Origin: Afipia sp.
GTDB taxonomy: Bacteria > Pseudomonadota > Alphaproteobacteria > Rhizobiales > Xanthobacteraceae
Direction: 5' to 3'
DNA: 37,494 nt
NCBI GenBank assembly: GCA_017308495.1
Contig: JAFKES010000114.1
Coordinates: forward strand, 1 to 37,494
Shown here: positions 34,024-37,494 of the stretch, in pieces
Numbering within the stretch: position 1 is the stretch's first letter
Layout of the letters: each line of letters starts with the position of its first letter
Notes under the pieces: generated by a model
The model's input: only the letters and a program-made list of their open reading frames with translations
Databases searched by the model: none
What the model was told of the DNA's origin: nothing
Translations under genes and position numbers: made by a program

Positions 34024-35217
34024 TTACTTCGTGAACGGGCAGCCACTGTCCTTGGCGGTGGGATAGGCGGTGTCGCCGGGCACCTTGGCGAGCAGCTTGT
34101 AGTAGTCCCAGGGGCGCTTGCTCTCCTCCGGCTTCTTGACTTCGAACAGGAACAGGTCGGCGACCATGCGGCCGTTCGCCTGCACCTTGCCGCCCGTGGT
34201 GAAGGCGTCGTCCACCGGCAGCTCCTTCAGTTTCTTGACCACGGCATCGCTGTCCTTGGTTCCGGCGGCCTTTACCGCCTTCAGGTAGGACAGCGTCGAC
34301 GAATAGGTGCCGGCCTGGATCATGCTCGGCATGCGGCCGGTGCGCTTGTAGAACCGCTCGCCAAAGGCGCGGGTCTTGTCGTTGAGGTCCCAGTAGAAGC
34401 TCTCGGTCAGCACCGTGCCCTGCGCCGCCTTGAGACCGAGGCCATGCACTTCCGACGCCGTCAGCAGCAGCGCCGCCAGCTTCTGGCCGCCGGTGACGAT
34501 GCCAAACTCCGCCGCCTGCTTGATCGAGTTGATGGTGTCGGCGCCGGCATTGGCGAGACCCACCACCTTGGCCTTGGAGCCCTGCGCCTGCAGCAGGAAC
34601 GACGAGTAGTCGGAGGTATTGAGCGGAATCCGCACCGCGCCGAGCACCTTGCCGCCCGCCGCCTTCACCACGTCGCTGGTGTCCTTCTCCAGCGCGTGGC
34701 CGAAGGCGTAGTCCACCGTCATGAAATACCAGCTATCACCGCCGGCCTTCACCATCGCGCCACCGGTGCCAACCGCGAGCGCGTGGGTGTCGAACGCCCA
34801 GTGGAAGCCGTAAGGCGAACACGCCGCGCCAGTAAGCGCCGAGGTGGCCGCACCGACCACGATGTTGACCTTCTTCTTTTCCTTGGTGAGTTCCTGAACC
34901 GCGAGCGCAACCGATGAGGTCGTGAGCTCGGTGATCATGTCGACACCATCGGTGTCGTACCATTTGCGCGCGATGCTGACCGCGACGTCGGGCTTGTTCT
35001 GGTGGTCGGCCGCGACGATCTCGATCTTGCCGCCCAGCACCTCGCCGCCGAAATCTTCCACCGCCATCTTGGCGGCCTCGATCGACGTCTTGCCGCCGTA
35101 GTCGGCATAGACGCCCGACTGATCGTTGAGAATGCCGATCTTGACGTCAGCCCAGGCCGGCAGCGCCGTCGTCACGCTAAAGGCCGCGACGGCGGCCGCG
35201 AGAAATTTCGATGTCAT
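34024..35217 (-). CDS. ABC transporter substrate-binding protein (branched-chain amino acid type)
   Basis: The 397-residue protein is a periplasmic type I binding protein of the Peripla_BP_6/LivK group. A signal peptide ends with LPAWA (cleavage after about residue 23), followed by DVKIGILNDQSGVYADYGG, the usual N-terminal segment. Later segments include WYFMTVDYAFGHALEKDT, TSDYSSFLLQAQGSKAKVVGLA and a C-terminal PGDTAYPTA near the stop. ATG at 35217 has GGGAG about seven bases upstream. No permease or ATPase genes accompany it. Being just upstream of tarD, it might bind tartrate or another dicarboxylate, but that is inference. Confidence 0.93.
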   Translation of the reverse strand: MTSKFLAAAVAAFSVTTALPAWADVKIGILNDQSGVYADYGGKTSIEAAKMAVEDFGGEVLGGKIEIVAADHQNKPDVAVSIARKWYDTDGVDMITELTTSSVALAVQELTKEKKKVNIVVGAATSALTGAACSPYGFHWAFDTHALAVGTGGAMVKAGGDSWYFMTVDYAFGHALEKDTSDVVKAAGGKVLGAVRIPLNTSDYSSFLLQAQGSKAKVVGLANAGADTINSIKQAAEFGIVTGGQKLAALLLTASEVHGLGLKAAQGTVLTESFYWDLNDKTRAFGERFYKRTGRMPSMIQAGTYSSTLSYLKAVKAAGTKDSDAVVKKLKELPVDDAFTTGGKVQANGRMVADLFLFEVKKPEESKRPWDYYKLLAKVPGDTAYPTAKDSGCPFTK

Positions 35218-35253
35218 GAAGAACTCCCTGATCATTCTTTTGTTTGAGCCCGC

Positions 35254-35321
35254 TCTATATAGCCGGATCGTCGCGCCGCGAGGCATTGAACTTTCGCAGC
35301 GGGACATTGCAACCGATGCAA
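35254..35321 (-). promoter_or_regulatory. Promoter and operator-like site upstream of the substrate-binding protein
   Basis: On the minus strand a TATATAG-type -10 candidate lies at 35254-35262. Upstream, TTGCA (35307-35311), five bases, TGCAA (35317-35321) form a perfect inverted repeat, extended to ATTGCA/TGCAAAT with one base offset. The site could bind a regulator of tartrate or solute uptake. No regulator gene is adjacent. Confidence 0.4.
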
Positions 35322-35353
35322 ATATTTTTGCGCCGCACAAAGACGGCCGTCCG

Positions 35354-35626
35354 TCACACCCACGATTTGTAGCGCCCGGCCGACAGCCGGCGAAAGCGCA
35401 CGCCCCTGCCGTCGGCGAGGCGCGTCGCCTCGTAACCGCCGTCGCGGATGGCGTCGCGTTGCGGGCGCGCATTCTCCGGGTTGCGCTCCTTCTCCCACCA
35501 TGACGCGCGCTGCGCCGCACGCGGCAGCGCAAAGCCGAGGAGTTCCTCGATCTGGTCGAAGGTCAGGATCAGTTCGGTCGCGGTCTGGCGCGACAGATAG
35601 TCGGACAGCGGGGCGTATTCGCTCAA
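35354..35626 (-). CDS. DUF7662-type small conserved protein
   Basis: The 90-residue protein has YAPLSDYLSRQTATELILTFDQIEELLGFALPRAAQRASWWEKE at its N-terminus, the pattern of the domain now called DUF7662 (a Y-PL-DYL start and a WW motif). The end, VRFRRLSAGRYKSWV, follows. Function unknown. The start is TTG at 35626, with AGGAG exactly seven bases upstream, so the unusual start codon is well supported. It lies alone, about 76 bases from the divergent SDR gene. Confidence 0.8.
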   Translation of the reverse strand: MSEYAPLSDYLSRQTATELILTFDQIEELLGFALPRAAQRASWWEKERNPENARPQRDAIRDGGYEATRLADGRGVRFRRLSAGRYKSWV

Positions 35627-35702
35627 CCCGGCGCTCCTGTCTTGAAAGCCTTTTGGTGAGCCGATAGGTACGTCGCATCACCTCTCTTGAACAGAGGCTT
35701 TC

Positions 35703-36578
35703 GTGAACCTCTTCATTTTTGGTCTCGGGTTCAGCGCCGGCTATTTTGCCGCGCATCGCATCGCGCACGGCGATCATGTCGGTGGAACCGTGCGGACCCG
35801 CGAGAAGGCTGCGCGACTGTCCGCCCAAAGCATCGCGGCGCATGTGTTCGGGCCCGAGGGCCGCGACAGCGCGATCGACGCCGCTCTTGAGGCCTGCGAC
35901 GCCCTGCTGATCTCCGTGCCGCCCGGCCTGTCGGGCGATCCAGTGCTGGCGGCTTACGGACCGCGCATCGCCGCCGCGCCGAATCTGCGCTGGATCGGCT
36001 ATCTCTCGACCATCGGCGTCTATGGTGATCATGGCGGAGCGTGGGTCGACGAGCAGACGCCCGCGACGCCGACCAACGCCCGCTCGATCGAACGCGCGGA
36101 GGCCGAACAGGCGTGGCTCGCCTTCGGCGCGCAGCACAACATCGCGGTGCAGGTTTTCCGCCTCGCCGGCATCTACGGTCCCGGCCGCAATCAGCTGGCG
36201 CAACTGGCGAACGGCACGGCGAAACGGATCGTCAAGCCGGGACAGGTGTTCAACCGCATCCATGTCGAGGACATCGCGCGCGTGCTCGACGCCGCGCTGG
36301 CGCGGCCGCGCGCCGGCGCGATCTACAACGTCGCCGACAACGAGCCGGCCCCGGCGCAGGACGTGGTGGCCTATGCGGCGCAACTGTGCGGCCTGACGCC
36401 GCCGCCGGAGATCGCCCTCGATGACGCGGGCCTGACCGGGATGGCGCGCTCGTTCTATGCCGAGAACAAGCGGGCGCGGAACGATCTGCTGCGCACTGAA
36501 CTCGGCGTCACGCTGGCCTATCCGACCTACCGCGAAGGCTTAAGGGCGCTACGCGCGGCCGGTGAGGGGCCGCGGTAA
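35703..36578 (+). CDS. NAD(P)-binding SDR/epimerase-like protein (YeeZ-like)
   Basis: The 291-residue protein opens with the nucleotide-binding motif FIFGLGFSAGYFA (4-16), followed by a short Rossmann core in which VPPGLSGDP and YLSTIGVYGDHGGAWVDE (100-117) are typical of atypical extended SDRs such as YeeZ. The Tyr107 of VYGD is kept, but no Lys is four residues on, so the classic YxxxK pair is missing. Downstream FRLAGIYGPGRN and FNRIHVEDIARV complete the family pattern. The start is GTG at 35703 with AGAGG upstream. Substrate unknown. It converges on the molybdenum hydroxylase gene with a 13-base gap. Confidence 0.85.
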   Translation: MNLFIFGLGFSAGYFAAHRIAHGDHVGGTVRTREKAARLSAQSIAAHVFGPEGRDSAIDAALEACDALLISVPPGLSGDPVLAAYGPRIAAAPNLRWIGYLSTIGVYGDHGGAWVDEQTPATPTNARSIERAEAEQAWLAFGAQHNIAVQVFRLAGIYGPGRNQLAQLANGTAKRIVKPGQVFNRIHVEDIARVLDAALARPRAGAIYNVADNEPAPAQDVVAYAAQLCGLTPPPEIALDDAGLTGMARSFYAENKRARNDLLRTELGVTLAYPTYREGLRALRAAGEGPR

Positions 36579-36591
36579 ACCGCATCCGTGC

Positions 36592-37494
36592 TCAAGCCAC
36601 CCGTTCGGCCTTCGCCTGCCGGATCGCCTCCCAGATCTTCTGCGGCGTCAGCGGCGTCTGCAACGCGCCGATGCCGAGATCGCTCAGCGCATCCATCACG
36701 CCGTTGACGACACAGGGCGGCCCGCCGATCGCGCCGGATTCGCCGCAACCTTTCGCACCGAGCGGATTGGTGACGCAGGGCGCGGAATCATCGAGCGTCA
36801 CCTCGATGTGCGGAATGTCGCTGGCGCGCGGGATGCAGTAATCCTGATAGCTCGCGGTGAGCAATTGCCCCGAGGCGTCGTAGGTCACGCCCTCGTAGAG
36901 CGCCTGACCGATGCCCTGCGCCACGCCGCCATGCACCTGCCCGGTGACCAGCATCGGATTGATCGCCACGCCGACATCGTCCACCGTGGTGTAGCGCACC
37001 ACCCGCGTGACGCCGGTGTCGGGATCGATCTCGACCTCGCAGATGTGGGTGCCGTTGGGCCAGGTCGGCCCGTCGACCTCGCCCTTGCTGTCCACGGTCA
37101 GGCGCGCGTCCACCTCATCCCTGGCGAGATCGAACAGGCTGACGCGGCGGTCGGTGCCGACCACCGTGAGCATGCCGTCGCCATATTCGATGTCATCGAC
37201 GGCGGCCTCCAACTTGTGGGACGCCTTCTCGCGCGCCTTCTCGATCAGATCGCCCGCCGAGACCACGGCGGCGGTGCCGCCGACGAACAGCGAGCGCGAC
37301 CCGACGCTGCCGCCGCCGGTGGCCTTGTCGGTGTCGCCCTGAATAACGTCGATGCGATCGAGCGGAACGCCGAGGGCGGCGGCGACCATCTGCGAATAGC
37401 TGGTCTGCAGCCCCTGCCCCATCGCCTGCGTTCCGGATTGCAGGATCACGCGGCCCTCCGCGGTGGCGTGCAGCGTGACCTTCTCGGCGTGGGC
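36592..37494 (-). CDS. Aerobic-type CO dehydrogenase/xanthine dehydrogenase large subunit, C-terminal fragment
   Basis: The gene runs off the right edge; the visible 300 residues start at AHAEKVTLHATAEGR. It is the molybdopterin-binding subunit of a molybdenum hydroxylase (XdhB/CoxL family). Visible marks are LQSGTQAMGQGLQTSYSQ (a pterin-contact GQG segment), GSVGSRSLFVGG and the active-site loop GAKGCGESGAIGGPP, in which the Glu of GCGESG is the likely catalytic base. The C-terminus, PQKIWEAIRQAK, is family-typical. The specific substrate is not identifiable. Medium and small subunits, usually adjacent, are not visible on this side. Confidence 0.9.
   Translation of the reverse strand, partial: AHAEKVTLHATAEGRVILQSGTQAMGQGLQTSYSQMVAAALGVPLDRIDVIQGDTDKATGGGSVGSRSLFVGGTAAVVSAGDLIEKAREKASHKLEAAVDDIEYGDGMLTVVGTDRRVSLFDLARDEVDARLTVDSKGEVDGPTWPNGTHICEVEIDPDTGVTRVVRYTTVDDVGVAINPMLVTGQVHGGVAQGIGQALYEGVTYDASGQLLTASYQDYCIPRASDIPHIEVTLDDSAPCVTNPLGAKGCGESGAIGGPPCVVNGVMDALSDLGIGALQTPLTPQKIWEAIRQAKAERVA

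Overview
This is a GC-rich (roughly two-thirds G+C) chromosomal stretch from an alphaproteobacterium, most likely Bradyrhizobiaceae/Nitrobacteraceae (the Rhodopseudomonas, Bradyrhizobium, Nitrobacter, Afipia group). The assignment rests on remembered protein families: a DUF4167 protein beside prmC, phbA/phbB with divergent phaR, a near-exact match to the Bradyrhizobium D-tartrate dehydratase active site, and Rhizobiales-type intergenic palindromes. I see no phage, insertion sequence, integron, CRISPR array, rRNA or tRNA. It reads as stable core chromosome, cut at both ends inside genes (prmC on the left, a molybdenum hydroxylase large subunit on the right).

Layout. 1-4.5 kb: prmC end, a 556-base gene-free leader with 15-base tandem repeats, the DUF4167 gene, a SAM methyltransferase, glyoxalase II (gloB) and an EamA exporter; two copies of a 49-base palindrome flank gloB. 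4.5-9.4 kb: the polyhydroxybutyrate block, with phbA and phbB on the minus strand, a terminator between them, and phaR divergent from phbA; then a PAS-GGDEF-EAL protein whose GGDEF motif is decayed while its EAL active site looks intact. 9.6-13.1 kb: two uncharacterised genes, ribosomal protein L32, a patatin-like lipase and a Zur-type Fur regulator. 13.2-19.6 kb: an EamA transporter, ispG, then a minus-strand operon running farnesyl diphosphate synthase, DUF1345 membrane protein, CPA1 Na+/H+ antiporter, with mtgA divergent. 19.7-22.9 kb: a marR-emrA-emrB efflux operon with overlapping genes and a 15-base palindrome upstream. 23.0-28.4 kb: a beta-ketoadipyl-CoA thiolase, mutS, a carboxymuconolactone-decarboxylase-family protein and a VOC-fold protein. 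28.4-32.6 kb: a frameshifted MFS transporter, a 754-base stretch with one possible small gene, and feoAB. 32.7-37.5 kb: D-tartrate dehydratase, an ABC substrate-binding protein, a DUF7662 protein, an atypical SDR and the molybdenum hydroxylase fragment.

Working together. PhbA and PhbB supply (R)-3-hydroxybutyryl-CoA for PHB and PhaR regulates the granule system. IspG and the FPP synthase are early and middle steps of MEP-pathway isoprenoid synthesis. MarR-EmrAB is a self-contained tripartite-pump unit. FeoA/FeoB import ferrous iron, and an imperfect match to the Rhizobiales Irr (ICE) box lies upstream. The substrate-binding protein and tartrate dehydratase are probably co-transcribed, separated by a perfect 32-base hairpin.

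I did not find a convincing new multi-gene system. The items most worth following are the MFS frameshift, the decayed-GGDEF/intact-EAL protein, the FPPS-DUF1345-CPA1 operon, the ICE-like site before feoA, the repeat-rich leader before the DUF4167 gene, and a small unknown gene behind feoB.
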